A DNA stretch of 64,000 bases, taken from assembly GCA_904398655.1 (NCBI GenBank), contig CAJFPF010000047.1, positions 1-64,000 of the forward strand, read 5' to 3'. Position 1 is the stretch's first letter. Every line of letters begins with the position of its first letter. This DNA is from an uncultured Anaerotruncus sp. (GTDB lineage: Bacteria; Bacillota; Clostridia; Oscillospirales; Ruminococcaceae). The position numbers were made by a program, and so were the translations under genes. The notes beneath the pieces are model-generated. The model saw only the letters and a program-made list of their open reading frames with translations, had not been told where the DNA came from and did no database searches. Positions 35,851 through 46,592 of the stretch are shown in pieces.

Positions 35851-37580
35851 TTCCCAAACCTCCCAATTTCATGGATCAACCCCTGCACGATATCCACCCT
35901 GCGCAAGGGGGTCATAATATAGATGCCATCCGCCGCATCATATACCCGGCGAAGAATCCCCAAGCTGTATTGGATAGAAATTTCCGCCGACTCCTGGCGT
36001 CCCTTATCCTTCAGCGATTGGATCACCTGATCCGGAATCTCAATGCCAGAGACCTCATTGAGCAGAAAGACTGCGTTTTTATAACCCGCCACCGGCAAAA
36101 TTCCAGCAAATAGCTTACAATCCAGCTCCTGCCGGGCGCGAAGGAAATTTTCCACCGCCTGGTCGCTAAAAATCGGCTGGGAGAAAAGCATGGTCGCCCC
36201 CCGCTCCAGTTTTCGGCGTGCCCGATCCAGCTCGGTCCCAAAGTTCAAAGCGTTGATGTTCAGAGCCCCGCCCACTTCCAGAGGGGCGTCCTGGAATACC
36301 TCCTGGTTCATGCCGCTGATGAAAGAGATCAAATTAAAGGAATTAAAGCTGAACACCCCGCCCGCCCGGTCGGATGCAGGCATTGGATCTCCTGTTACCG
36401 CCAGGGCATGACGGATCCCTTCAAAAGAGGCGCCCAGCAATCCCGCCCGCAGGGCTATGCGATTTTTATCCCGGCAGGAGATGTGCGGCATGGTGGGAAT
36501 CCCCACCTCCCGATAAATTTTAGCAGCGGTCATGATGCTGTCCGCCCGGGTTCGCGAAAGAGGAGAGTCCGCCACAGTAATCAGATCCGCGCCGCAGGCC
36601 TTCAACTGCGCCGCCGCGGAAAGGATGAAGGTGCAGTCGGCGTCCAGAGGAGGATCCAGCTCCACCGCAATGGGTTTGTGGGGCCCCAGGGTGGAGGCGG
36701 ATTCCTCCTGAATCAAATATTGTTCCGGCAGTTCCTCCGGCTCCCGTCTGGGACAAGGGCGGGGCGAATCCAACATCCTTCGAAGTAGACGGATGTGGTT
36801 GGGGGTAGTGCCGCAACACCCCCCCAGAATAGTGGCACCGCTTTCATAGATGGTCTCCATCTTTTGGGCAAAGTATTCCGCATTGTCCTCAAAGATGATC
36901 CGTCCATTCCGATAGGAGGGGTATCCCGCATTGGGCATGACCACCAGCGGCTTCGGCATGGGTTCCAGCGCCTTCACCAGATGAACCATATGGCTAGGTC
37001 CACAGACGCAGTTGAGCCCTGCACCATCTACAGCCGGATGCTGCATAGCCGCGGTCAAGAGGGGCTTGTAGTGCAACCCCCTCTGTGTAAAGCCATCCTG
37101 GGAGACGGCAAAAGAAACCAGGATCACCGCATCCGGCACTGTAGCCCGGATCTTCCGGATAGCGGGCAACAGAGGCGCAAATTCTGAAATGGTCTCAAAT
37201 AAGAAGTGCTTTGCACCCAACTCCAAAAATAGCCCGGCCACCACCTGGTAGTCCTCCTCGGCCGTTTTGGCGTCGTTGCCACCAATGTCCGCATAGACAG
37301 GGACATGGCTGGATCCAGCAGCTTCCCCTGCTAAACCCCAACCAGCCGTAATAACCCGACGTAGTTTTTGAGGGTCGGGGATCTGCACAGGATTGGCCAC
37401 AAATGTGTTGGTCTTCAGGGCCTGGGCTCCAGCGGCTAAATAGGCTTTATGAATCTTTAAAACTGCCTCTGAATTGGTTAAGTTCCCCAATTCACAGGGG
37501 GCGCGATCCCCCGTTACAGTGAGGTAATAGGTGCCAAAGGCGCCATCAAACAACAGGGGAACCGATCTTTGCAGGGGCAT
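35847..37580 (-). CDS. Bifunctional homocysteine S-methyltransferase / methylenetetrahydrofolate reductase (YitJ type)
   Basis: A 577-aa fusion. Residues about 1-285 form the homocysteine-binding barrel: LLFDGAFGTYYL, LNCVCGP, and the zinc cysteines GGCCGTTPNHI. Residues about 300-577 are a MetF-like FAD reductase: AVELDPPLDAD, DLITVADSPLSRTRADSIM, SCRDKNRIALRAGLLG, ALAVTGDP. Together with the gene below it provides the folate, homocysteine and reductase parts of methionine synthesis; the cobalamin domain and the MetH reactivation domain are absent here. ATG start with GAGAGG. No SAM riboswitch is seen. Confidence 0.92.
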   Translation of the reverse strand: MPLQRSVPLLFDGAFGTYYLTVTGDRAPCELGNLTNSEAVLKIHKAYLAAGAQALKTNTFVANPVQIPDPQKLRRVITAGWGLAGEAAGSSHVPVYADIGGNDAKTAEEDYQVVAGLFLELGAKHFLFETISEFAPLLPAIRKIRATVPDAVILVSFAVSQDGFTQRGLHYKPLLTAAMQHPAVDGAGLNCVCGPSHMVHLVKALEPMPKPLVVMPNAGYPSYRNGRIIFEDNAEYFAQKMETIYESGATILGGCCGTTPNHIRLLRRMLDSPRPCPRREPEELPEQYLIQEESASTLGPHKPIAVELDPPLDADCTFILSAAAQLKACGADLITVADSPLSRTRADSIMTAAKIYREVGIPTMPHISCRDKNRIALRAGLLGASFEGIRHALAVTGDPMPASDRAGGVFSFNSFNLISFISGMNQEVFQDAPLEVGGALNINALNFGTELDRARRKLERGATMLFSQPIFSDQAVENFLRARQELDCKLFAGILPVAGYKNAVFLLNEVSGIEIPDQVIQSLKDKGRQESAEISIQYSLGILRRVYDAADGIYIMTPLRRVDIVQGLIHEIGRFGK

Positions 37581-37759
37581 GGACTACATCCTCTCTCTTG
37601 GATTGCAAGTTTACAGGATATTCTACCACAGTTTCCGGAAAAATACCAGAAGCAAATTCCGCCTGGTGAAAATCTGCCAAGGGGTTTTCCTTCTTTCCTG
37701 GAATATGATAAAATAATATTTGTTTGACAAAACTTTACAGGAAAGGACCGTCCAAATAT

Positions 37760-40375
37760 ATGGAACCAAAGCACAAATTGGTTATTGGAATCCTTGCCCA
37801 TGTGGATGCGGGAAAAACCACCCTTTCAGAGGGGATGCTCTATCGAAGCGGCGTTCTACGAAAATTGGGGCGAGTGGATCATCGGGACGCCTTTTTAGAT
37901 ACCGAGCAGTTGGAGCGGGAACGGGGAATCACCATCTTTTCCAAACAGGCGATTCTCTCCCTGGGGGAACTGGAGATCACCCTACTGGATACGCCAGGGC
38001 ATGTGGATTTTTCTACGGAGATGGAGCGTACCTTGCAGGTATTGGACTACGCGATTCTGGTGGTCAGCGGTTCAGACGGAATTCAGGGACATACCCGCAC
38101 CCTCTGGGGGCTGTTGAGACGTTACCAGATCCCCACCTTCCTGTTTATCAACAAGATGGATCAGCCTGGTACCGACTTTCAAGCCCTATCCACCGAGCTG
38201 CAGCAGGTGTTGGACGAGGGATGCATCCCTTTTACAGGGCTATCTGAGGAGCAGCTGCGAGAATCCATCGCACTGCAAGACGAAGGGGCGATGGAGGAAT
38301 ATCTAGAGCACGGGGCGATCTCCTTGGAGAGAATCCGGGAGTTGATTCGCCGGCGCAGGATATTCCCCTGCTATTTCGGTTCTGCCCTACGGCTGGAGGG
38401 GGTGGACCAGCTGCTGGAAGGATTGCAGCAGTATACCCTCTTACCGATCTATCCAGAGCTGTTCGGCGCTAAAGTCTATAAAATTTCCCGGGATCCCCAA
38501 AATAATCGGTTGACCTACCTAAAGGTTACCGGCGGATCTCTCCAGGTGAAAGATCTTCTCTCCAGCAGGGATGGCTGGGAGGAAAAGGTGGATCAAATCC
38601 GCATCTATTCAGGTGCCCGCTATCGCACGATAGAGGAAGCGCCCGCAGGTACCGTCTGCGCTGTGACGGGGTTAAGCCAAACCTATCCCGGGGAGGGGCT
38701 GGGGGAAGAACCCTCCTCCCCTTCCCCAGTACTCTCCTCGGTGCTCAACTATCAGCTGTTGCTGCCTCCCGGCTGCGACCCACACAGCGCCCTCCTGAAA
38801 CTCCAGCAACTGGAGGAAGAGGATCCCCAGCTGAAAATCGTCTGGGATGAACGCCTTCAGGAAATCCACCTCCGTCCCATGGGAGAAGTACAGCTGGAGA
38901 TCCTTCAGCGGGTCATTCAAGAGAGATTTGGCCTTTCGGTGACCTTTGGGGAGGGCAGTATTCTCTATCTGGAGACCATCCGAGGGCCTGTGGAGGGAGT
39001 GGGGCATTTCGAACCCTTGCGTCACTATGCGGAAGTCCACCTCTTAATGGAGCCTGGCCCCCGGGGCAGTGGGCTCCAGTTCGCCTCTCGGTGCAGTGAG
39101 GAACAACTGGATCGAAACTGGCAGCGGCTGATTTTGACACATTTGATGGAAAAGACACATTTGGGTGTGCTCACCGGCTCCCCCATTACTGATATACGGA
39201 TCACTCTTGTAGCCGGAAAATCACATTTGAAACACACCGAGGGCGGAGACTTCCGACAGGCCACCTATCGGGCGGTGCGTCAAGGGTTGATGCAGGCAGA
39301 AAGTGTCCTTCTGGAGCCCTACTACACCTTCCGATTGGAACTCCCCACCCAGTCCATCGGGCGGGCTATGGGGGATTTGCAGCGGATGGGGGCTGAATTT
39401 GGCCCGCCAGAGGCTCCTGGGGACCGATCTGTCCTATCCGGAACCGCTCCAGTGGCCACCATGCGGGGATATGCCCAACAGTTGGCGGGCTATACCCAGG
39501 GGCAGGGGAAACTATTTTGCACCCTTCAGGGCTACGCCCCTTGTCACAATGCACAACAGGTCATCCAGGAGATCGGATATGACTGCCAGCGGGATTTAGA
39601 AAATACCGGGGACTCGGTATTTTGCGACCATGGAGCCGGATTTGTGGTCAAATGGGATCAGGTCCGGGCCCATATGCATGTGGACAGCGGCCTTGGCCCA
39701 GATGGGCGCCCTGCCGCCCGCCCAGCGGCAGTCCCTTCCCCTGTCTCGCTCCCCAAAGGCTACCGTGGTTCCCTAGAGGAGGATCAGGAACTGCAGGCCA
39801 TCTATGAACGAACTTATGGACCAGTGCGGGATCGAGGATTTTTTGCCACCCCCACTCCTCAGCAGGAATCTTTCCAGGAGGAGCCTGACTGGGAAGCCCT
39901 TGGGGAGGAATTTTTGTTGGTGGATGGCTACAACATCCTCTTTGCCTGGGACGAGCTGAAAAAGCTGGCTCAGGAGAGCATTGATGCTGCCCGGCAGGCA
40001 CTGATGGACCTGCTCTGCAACTATCAGGGGTACAAAAAATGTGTGGTGATCCTAGTTTTTGACGCCTATAAAGTTCCCAGGAGTATCTCCGATGTGATAC
40101 GTTACCACAACATCTATGTGGTTTACACCAAGCAGGCGGAAACCGCCGACGCCTATATTGAAAAGGTCACCTATGAGATTGGAAAAAAGCACCATGTCCG
40201 GGTGGCCACCTCCGACAATCTGGAGCAGGTGATCATCCTGGGACATGGTGCTTTTCGGCTTTCCGCCAAAGCATTTCATACGGAGATTGAGCAGGTCAAC
40301 GGGCAGATCGCTCAAATGATAGAGGAACACAACCGCAAATCTCCCAAACTAAACCAGCTGAAACTGGACGATTAG
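37760..40375 (+). CDS. TetM/EF-G-like translational GTPase fused to a Rae1/YacP-like NYN nuclease domain
   Basis: 871 aa. Residues 1-700 are an EF-G/TetM-type GTPase: G1 AHVDAGKT (13-20), RGIT (55-58), DTPGH (77-81), NKMD (131-134), then domains II-V (LHL/IHLRPMGEVQLEILQ; SPITDIRITLVAGKSH; SIGRAMGDLQRMGAEF). A Pro/Ala-rich linker and ELQAIYERTYGPVRDRGF follow. Residues about 716-871 match the NYN domain of Rae1 (YacP): FLLVDGYNILFAWDEL, VVILVFDAY, TKQAETADAYIEKV, VRVATSDNLEQVIILGHGAFRLSA. Rae1 is a ribosome-associated A-site mRNA endonuclease in B. subtilis. The fusion suggests GTP-driven ribosome access coupled to mRNA cleavage. I start at ATG 37760; the ORF-track TTG 12 codons earlier looks like a promoter element. 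Confidence 0.9.
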   Translation: MEPKHKLVIGILAHVDAGKTTLSEGMLYRSGVLRKLGRVDHRDAFLDTEQLERERGITIFSKQAILSLGELEITLLDTPGHVDFSTEMERTLQVLDYAILVVSGSDGIQGHTRTLWGLLRRYQIPTFLFINKMDQPGTDFQALSTELQQVLDEGCIPFTGLSEEQLRESIALQDEGAMEEYLEHGAISLERIRELIRRRRIFPCYFGSALRLEGVDQLLEGLQQYTLLPIYPELFGAKVYKISRDPQNNRLTYLKVTGGSLQVKDLLSSRDGWEEKVDQIRIYSGARYRTIEEAPAGTVCAVTGLSQTYPGEGLGEEPSSPSPVLSSVLNYQLLLPPGCDPHSALLKLQQLEEEDPQLKIVWDERLQEIHLRPMGEVQLEILQRVIQERFGLSVTFGEGSILYLETIRGPVEGVGHFEPLRHYAEVHLLMEPGPRGSGLQFASRCSEEQLDRNWQRLILTHLMEKTHLGVLTGSPITDIRITLVAGKSHLKHTEGGDFRQATYRAVRQGLMQAESVLLEPYYTFRLELPTQSIGRAMGDLQRMGAEFGPPEAPGDRSVLSGTAPVATMRGYAQQLAGYTQGQGKLFCTLQGYAPCHNAQQVIQEIGYDCQRDLENTGDSVFCDHGAGFVVKWDQVRAHMHVDSGLGPDGRPAARPAAVPSPVSLPKGYRGSLEEDQELQAIYERTYGPVRDRGFFATPTPQQESFQEEPDWEALGEEFLLVDGYNILFAWDELKKLAQESIDAARQALMDLLCNYQGYKKCVVILVFDAYKVPRSISDVIRYHNIYVVYTKQAETADAYIEKVTYEIGKKHHVRVATSDNLEQVIILGHGAFRLSAKAFHTEIEQVNGQIAQMIEEHNRKSPKLNQLKLDD

Positions 40376-40383
40376 GGATCGAG

Positions 40384-40944
40384 TTACGCCTCTGGCAGGG
40401 TGCGCATGGCCTGAATGGTACGGTCGATCAGCTCGTCCAGCTCCCATCCCAACATCTCAGCCCCCTGGGAGATGACCTCCCGAGAGCAGCCTGCCGCAAA
40501 GGAGGGCGATTTAAACTTCTTTTTTACCGATTTCAGCTCCAGGTCCTGGACACTTTTGGAGGGACGCATCAGGGCGGTAGCCCAGATGAGTCCAGTGAGT
40601 TCGTCCACCGCAAACAGGATCTTCTCCATCATCTGCTGGGGCTGGATGTCATTTTGAGCCAACCCCCATCCATGGGAAGCGGTAGCACGCACAATTTCCT
40701 CGTCAATCCCTTCCTGGCGCATAATCTCCTGGGATTTGATGCAGTGCTCCTGGGGGAACTGCTCAAAGTCCAGGTCATGGAGCAACCCTACCACTCTCCA
40801 AAAGTCTACCCGCTGAGGGTCGTACTCCTGGGCAAAATAGCCCAGAACCCCGCTCACTGTATGGGCATGTTGCAGATGGAATGGCTCTTTGTTGTACTTT
40901 TTCAGCAGGGCTTCGGCCTGCTCCATGGTTGGAACATAGGACAT
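40384..40944 (-). CDS. HD-domain hydrolase
   Basis: A 186-aa HD-superfamily protein: LQHAHTVSGVL, VVGLLHDLDFEQFP (catalytic HD), ATASHGWG and AVDELTGLIWA. Likely a metal-dependent phosphohydrolase; substrate unknown. It is convergent with the GTPase-NYN gene, eight bp apart. ATG start with AAAGGAAG upstream. Confidence 0.85.
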   Translation of the reverse strand: MSYVPTMEQAEALLKKYNKEPFHLQHAHTVSGVLGYFAQEYDPQRVDFWRVVGLLHDLDFEQFPQEHCIKSQEIMRQEGIDEEIVRATASHGWGLAQNDIQPQQMMEKILFAVDELTGLIWATALMRPSKSVQDLELKSVKKKFKSPSFAAGCSREVISQGAEMLGWELDELIDRTIQAMRTLPEA

Positions 40945-40978
40945 AACAGTGACTTCCTTTCTATGATTTTTCCGTCAT

Positions 40979-41008
40979 CCGGGCTACCACAACGCTGTGG
41001 TGGCCCGG
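40979..41008. other. Long stem-loop between two minus-strand genes
   Basis: CCGGGCTACCACA/TGTGGTGGCCCGG, 13-bp stem with one G-U, no U-run on either side. It lies between the NAD-binding gene and the HD gene and may be a processing or weak termination site. Confidence 0.4.
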
Positions 41009-41012
41009 ATAG

Positions 41013-41774
41013 TTATTGAGGGAATCGGCAAAATGGCCCGTTCTGTGAAAGACGTTTTGCTGCAGCAAACAATCCCTCCGCTGGGACATCCGCCCTGTGG
41101 GCCATTTCCGCTGTCAAAGCTGCATCCACCGCCAGATGGGGATCTTCCGGCGGAAGGGGGACGGGAAGCAGCTCCTTCCAGAGTGGCTCATCGGAAGAAA
41201 ATGTCTCCAGGCCAAATGCTTTTGACAGTTGGGCGGTCTCCTGGGCGGCACTCTGAACCTGGGCACAAAAAGCCCGTCCCATTAAGCGCGCGGCGCAGCC
41301 TCTTCCAGAGGGGCCCACATAGTGGCAATGGGGGGATAGACAACGCAGGAGCGGTTCTGCCTGGGAAAATGCTTCTCCATTCCCTCCGACAAACAGGCGG
41401 CTGCCCTCCCCCAAACTCTCTGAGCCCAGTAATCCCACGTCCAAATAGCGAGCGGTGTCCTCCCGGCGTAACGCATTGGACAAGAGGTGGGCCAATCCAG
41501 GGCTAGTATCGGTGAAGGAGAGCAAAATCTGTCCCCCTTTTAAAAATCCCCGGCAGGCTCCCAACAAACTGCACAGTTCGGACGCCGTTTCTAACGCCAG
41601 AAGCACCGTTTCGCAGCGGTCCAATACCTCCGCCCCCGACTCGCAGAGGGTCCCCAGACCAGGATTTCGACGGCCTTGGGGATCATAAAGTAGGAGATCC
41701 TGGGCAGTTCGATGGAGCAGACGTTCTCCTGCTGCCATCCCTCTTGTTCCCAATCCTATCACACCAATTGCCAC
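41013..41774 (-). CDS. NAD(P)-binding 3-hydroxyacid dehydrogenase-like protein
   Basis: A ~253-aa protein of the 6-phosphogluconate/3-hydroxyisobutyrate dehydrogenase superfamily: VAIGVIGLGTRGMAAGERLL (Rossmann GxGxxG), then LDVGLLGSESLGEG..LFVGGN (the usual substrate-binding DAPVSGG is altered to GLLGSES) and a helical C-terminal domain. The change in the substrate motif makes the reaction uncertain. I favour GTG at 41774 (VAIGVIG); GTG at 41783 is only two bases from AGGAGG. Confidence 0.7.
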   Translation of the reverse strand: MAIGVIGLGTRGMAAGERLLHRTAQDLLLYDPQGRRNPGLGTLCESGAEVLDRCETVLLALETASELCSLLGACRGFLKGGQILLSFTDTSPGLAHLLSNALRREDTARYLDVGLLGSESLGEGSRLFVGGNGEAFSQAEPLLRCLSPHCHYVGPSGRGCAARLMGRAFCAQVQSAAQETAQLSKAFGLETFSSDEPLWKELLPVPLPPEDPHLAVDAALTAEMAHRADVPAEGLFAAAKRLSQNGPFCRFPQ

Positions 41775-41865
41775 CCTGTCCACCCCCTCCTAGCACGGCG
41801 CCTTTTTTATTATAACAGACCAGCGAAAAAGTGAAAAGGGATTCCTCAAAATCCTCCACAAAATA

Positions 41866-41894
41866 GGAAAATCGCTCCAATGGAGCGATTTTCC
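41866..41894 (-). terminator. guaB terminator
   Basis: Perfect 13-bp stem GGAAAATCGCTCC/GGAGCGATTTTCC just after the guaB stop; minus-strand tail TATTTTG. Confidence 0.7.
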
Positions 41895-41904
41895 GACAGA
41901 TTGC

Positions 41905-43530
<1,626 letters not shown>

Positions 43531-43540
43531 TTACCCCGGT

Positions 43541-43570
43541 TTGACGAGAGCTGTCAAATTGTGCTACAAT
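43541..43570 (+). promoter_or_regulatory. Predicted lipoprotein promoter
   Basis: TTGACG, 18-bp spacer, TACAAT, 33 bp before the ATG. Confidence 0.6.
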
Positions 43571-43603
43571 AAAAGTATCCCATCCAAAAGGAGGGCCTTC
43601 TTC

Positions 43604-44323
43604 ATGAGAAAGCTGACATTACGATTCTATCTATGCGTCGCGCTTTGCGCCGCACTATCCGCCTGTGCCTCCCGGGGAGAGCTGTTATCCTCTTCCAGCC
43701 AATCAGAGGATACGATCCCTGCCTCCTCTGTCTCCTCCAGCGTAACGGCAGCCTCTTCCCAGCCGGAGGAAGCATCGAGTTCTCAGCCAGACAATTCAGA
43801 GGCCGAAACCTACCCCCTGCCCGAACTTTCAGATGCTGACCGCCAGCTGCTGAGAAATCAAATAAACGTCTTTGCCGCAGGCTTTGGAGAGCAGCTTCAG
43901 GCGGGCACGCCCCAGGATCTTCCAGAGGATCAGGTACTGCAGTTTTGTATGGAGCAGGCCAACCAACAGAAGGATCTCTATGGCTACTACTTTGAGGAGC
44001 AGGACGGCGCCTATCTCATTCCTGCCGCAGTGGTGGAGGAGACCGCCCAGAGGAGTTTGGGGCTGGAGGGATTCTCCGCCACCGACTCGGACCTCTATGA
44101 TGAAGATTTGAACTGTTATCGCTATCCATTGGTGGAATCCAATTCACTTCAATATGCCCTCGCCTCCCCGGAGGGTACCTCCGATGGCGGAATTTCCTAC
44201 GAGGTGGAATATCTGACGGAAGACGGGGAGACGGACCATGTGACACGATTCATCTTTCAGTTGGGACGGATCAATGGGATGCCCTATTTGCAGCTGCAAT
44301 CCTGGGAGCCAACCGAAGGATAA
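43604..44323 (+). CDS. Predicted lipoprotein of unknown function
   Basis: A 239-aa exported protein. MRKLTLRFYLCVALCAALSACAS is a lipoprotein signal with lipobox LSAC; a Ser-rich linker follows (about 27-65), then an acidic globular domain (LSDADRQLLRNQINVFAAGFGEQLQ ... SYEVEYLTEDGETDHVTRFIFQ). No family is recognised. ATG at 43604 has AAAGGAGGG; the ORF-track frame begins 177 codons too early inside guaB. Single gene with its own promoter and terminator. Confidence 0.85.
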   Translation: MRKLTLRFYLCVALCAALSACASRGELLSSSSQSEDTIPASSVSSSVTAASSQPEEASSSQPDNSEAETYPLPELSDADRQLLRNQINVFAAGFGEQLQAGTPQDLPEDQVLQFCMEQANQQKDLYGYYFEEQDGAYLIPAAVVEETAQRSLGLEGFSATDSDLYDEDLNCYRYPLVESNSLQYALASPEGTSDGGISYEVEYLTEDGETDHVTRFIFQLGRINGMPYLQLQSWEPTEG

Positions 44324-44340
44324 CTTCTAAAATTAGCAGC

Positions 44341-44378
44341 AAAAGGGGATGTGGAAATCGATCCACATCCCCTTTTTA
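44341..44378. terminator. Terminator between lipoprotein and DUF3810 genes
   Basis: AAAAGGGGATGTGG-AAATCGAT-CCACATCCCCTTTTT; T-run on the plus strand and A-run on the other side. It touches the DUF3810 stop. Confidence 0.88.
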
Positions 44379-45575
44379 ATGGGATTCCAACCCATGGCGT
44401 TGCCGAAAATCAGCTAACAACAGGTCTACCATGCGGCCATAACTTTGGGTTCCATCCGTTTGGCTGTTTACCTTCAAATAGGTGTCGTTCACCACTTCCG
44501 ACACCTGCGCAATCACCTGGTCCTCAAATTGGGCCCAGTAGGAATTGTTATAGGAAAAATCCCGGCGTACTCCGGGCGAGAGGATCTGGCTCAACTGGTA
44601 AAACAGCTGGGGGTCAGCAGCATAGAGCCGATTGTCCGTGTGTACCAGCGCTAACATCACACCGCTATATTGGACCTGGGGAATCGCGCTTTCCAAGCAG
44701 GCCAAATAGGCGATAAAGTTGGCCTCATCCTCCCGCATAAATCCTCTCGTATGGGCCAATTCGTGGCACATAGTGGCCGGGATGGTGTAGTCGGGAGCCA
44801 AAACATTGATGTTTGCTTCATAGGTAAAGGTGAATTGCCCTGTGATTTGAGCCCGGCTCATCCACCAAGAGTTGAGGACGGGTTTGGGGGTCAGAGGCAG
44901 ATCGGGCAACACAGGATATTGTTCAGACAGGAGGGAAAACGCCTCCCGAGCTTCCTTTGCCACCTGAGAAAAGGACCCATCCAGCTGCATCACCCCTTGC
45001 TCGTCCTCTGACACCTGCAGACGGAGTTGATTCGCCCGCTCGGCGAGTTCCACATAGAGGGACGCCAATTCCTGGAGGGAGGAATCCCGGACGGTTAAGT
45101 CAGAAAATGACGCAAACTCGGGCCGATAGTAATTGAGGCCGCATAAAAAGACAAACAGCCCCACAATGATGCCCGCCAGATTGCACCCCCGGCGAATCCA
45201 ATGCCAAAAATCCACTTGAAAAAAAGGCAGGGAGAAAAGCTTTTTACGCCAAGGGGGAACTAAAAAACCGATCAGAAGCGATAAGCCACCGGCCACTAGA
45301 AGTAAGAGGAATATCTCCCACACGGAAAAGGGAGCCAGAGAGGTCACTCTGCCAATGGACCCCGCCAACACGGGGTAGAGCCCTTCGCTATAAAACCGCT
45401 CCACTCCCCAAGGGTAATTACGGGCAATTATAACGATTAGCGCAGAAATAGGCAATAAAAATGTTGGCCACCATGGCAGCAGTTTCCGCATTCTTCTCTG
45501 ACGGACCGGAGGAGGGCAGCGTGTATCTCCCCCTTCAATTGTTGCCGTTTCCTGTTTCTCAATCTCCAACCTCAT
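44376..45575 (-). CDS. DUF3810 family membrane metallopeptidase-like protein
   Basis: A 399-aa protein with about three membrane helices in the first 150 residues, then an outward domain with the zinc-peptidase motif CHELAHTRGFMREDEANFIAYL (HExxH plus a downstream Glu). This is the DUF3810 pattern; protease activity is inferred from the motif only. ATG at 45575 gives MRLEIEKQET; the ORF-track start is 18 codons earlier. It is divergent from the EEP gene. Confidence 0.85.
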   Translation of the reverse strand: MRLEIEKQETATIEGGDTRCPPPVRQRRMRKLLPWWPTFLLPISALIVIIARNYPWGVERFYSEGLYPVLAGSIGRVTSLAPFSVWEIFLLLLVAGGLSLLIGFLVPPWRKKLFSLPFFQVDFWHWIRRGCNLAGIIVGLFVFLCGLNYYRPEFASFSDLTVRDSSLQELASLYVELAERANQLRLQVSEDEQGVMQLDGSFSQVAKEAREAFSLLSEQYPVLPDLPLTPKPVLNSWWMSRAQITGQFTFTYEANINVLAPDYTIPATMCHELAHTRGFMREDEANFIAYLACLESAIPQVQYSGVMLALVHTDNRLYAADPQLFYQLSQILSPGVRRDFSYNNSYWAQFEDQVIAQVSEVVNDTYLKVNSQTDGTQSYGRMVDLLLADFRQRHGLESH

Positions 45576-45704
45576 CCAGTGCTTCCCCCCTTTTTCTTCC
45601 ATTATACCGGTCCTGTGGGTGTGTTGCAATGGCAGAGAATTGGAAAAAACAGGAAAACTGACCTACACCTAAAAATTTTATGCTTCCTTTACAGTTTTTT
45701 CACA

Positions 45705-45733
45705 TTGCTCCTCTACACTAAATATGATATGAT
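45705..45733 (+). promoter_or_regulatory. Predicted promoter of the EEP-family gene
   Basis: TTGCTC, 17-bp spacer, TATGAT, 30 bp before the ATG. Confidence 0.5.
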
Positions 45734-45763
45734 GAATTTAATGCGAAGATCGAGGGTGGTAAG

Positions 45764-46585
45764 ATGGAGCAGGATCTTATCCGTGTGATTTCCTTTAACC
45801 TAAAGCGGGATTTTGGTATCCCCTTACGCAAAAATCATCTGTGGGGCAATCGAAAGGAACTGGCTGCCCGATTGATTCGGGAGAGTGACGCTACCATTAT
45901 CGGCGTTCAAGAGATGCTCCCGCAAATGCGGGATGATGTAGGGCGACTGCTGCAAGATTACAGTATTTTGGGCAGCGGCCGATTCTCAGGGCGCCGCCCA
46001 AAAGATGATGAGCACAGCGACATTTTGGTAAAAAAGGAGTCTGCTTGTGCCCAGATGGTAAAAACCTTCTGGCTCTCCAAAAGTCCGGAACGACTCTCTC
46101 GGGCCTATTATGCGGCTTTTCCAAGGATTTGTACCGTGGCGGAGGTACGTCTCCAACATCTGGGACGTACTATCCGGGTATTTAATACCCATATGGATCA
46201 TCTATGCGGATTTGCACGGGTGTTGGGGGTACGGGTGATCTTAAACTACATGGAACGGTTCAATCAGGTCCAACGGTTGCCCACTGTGTTGATGGGGGAT
46301 TTCAACGCCAAACCCCAAAGCCGGCCGCTCCAACTGTTGCGCCAGGGACTCCCCGACCAGGGGATTCACCTCACTGATGTCTACAGCCTTCTAGCTCCAC
46401 AATACCGCTACAATACATTACACAATTTCAGTGGGAAATTTAAGCCAAACGCCAAACCCATTGATTACATCTTTGTTTCTGATGACTTCGAGGTAGTGGA
46501 TACCAAAGTGGTCACCACCCCTGTAGAAGGACGATATCCTTCTGACCATTTTCCTTTGGAAGCTGTATTGCGCTTGAAAACTTAA
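45764..46585 (+). CDS. Endonuclease/exonuclease/phosphatase family hydrolase
   Basis: A 273-aa protein of the EEP fold: RVISFNLKRDFG, GVQEMLPQM (metal Glu), NTHMDH, LMGDFNAKP and YPSDHFPLEAVL (catalytic Asp-His). No signal peptide, so it is cytoplasmic; the substrate may be a nucleic acid or a phosphoester. ATG start with GAGGGTGG upstream. Confidence 0.88.
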   Translation: MEQDLIRVISFNLKRDFGIPLRKNHLWGNRKELAARLIRESDATIIGVQEMLPQMRDDVGRLLQDYSILGSGRFSGRRPKDDEHSDILVKKESACAQMVKTFWLSKSPERLSRAYYAAFPRICTVAEVRLQHLGRTIRVFNTHMDHLCGFARVLGVRVILNYMERFNQVQRLPTVLMGDFNAKPQSRPLQLLRQGLPDQGIHLTDVYSLLAPQYRYNTLHNFSGKFKPNAKPIDYIFVSDDFEVVDTKVVTTPVEGRYPSDHFPLEAVLRLKT

Positions 46586-46592
46586 AATATTT

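Noticed and set aside
37581-37759. SAM or T-box riboswitch upstream of the homocysteine methyltransferase
   Set aside because: The gap to the divergent GTPase gene is short (179 bp) and lacks the conserved cores; only promoter-like sequences were seen.
37760-40375. Call as a tetracycline-resistance gene (tetM type)
   Set aside because: The resemblance is to the whole ribosomal-protection/EF-G superfamily, the gene is in a chromosomal housekeeping setting without a mobile element, and it carries a nuclease-like C-terminal domain. Resistance cannot be inferred.
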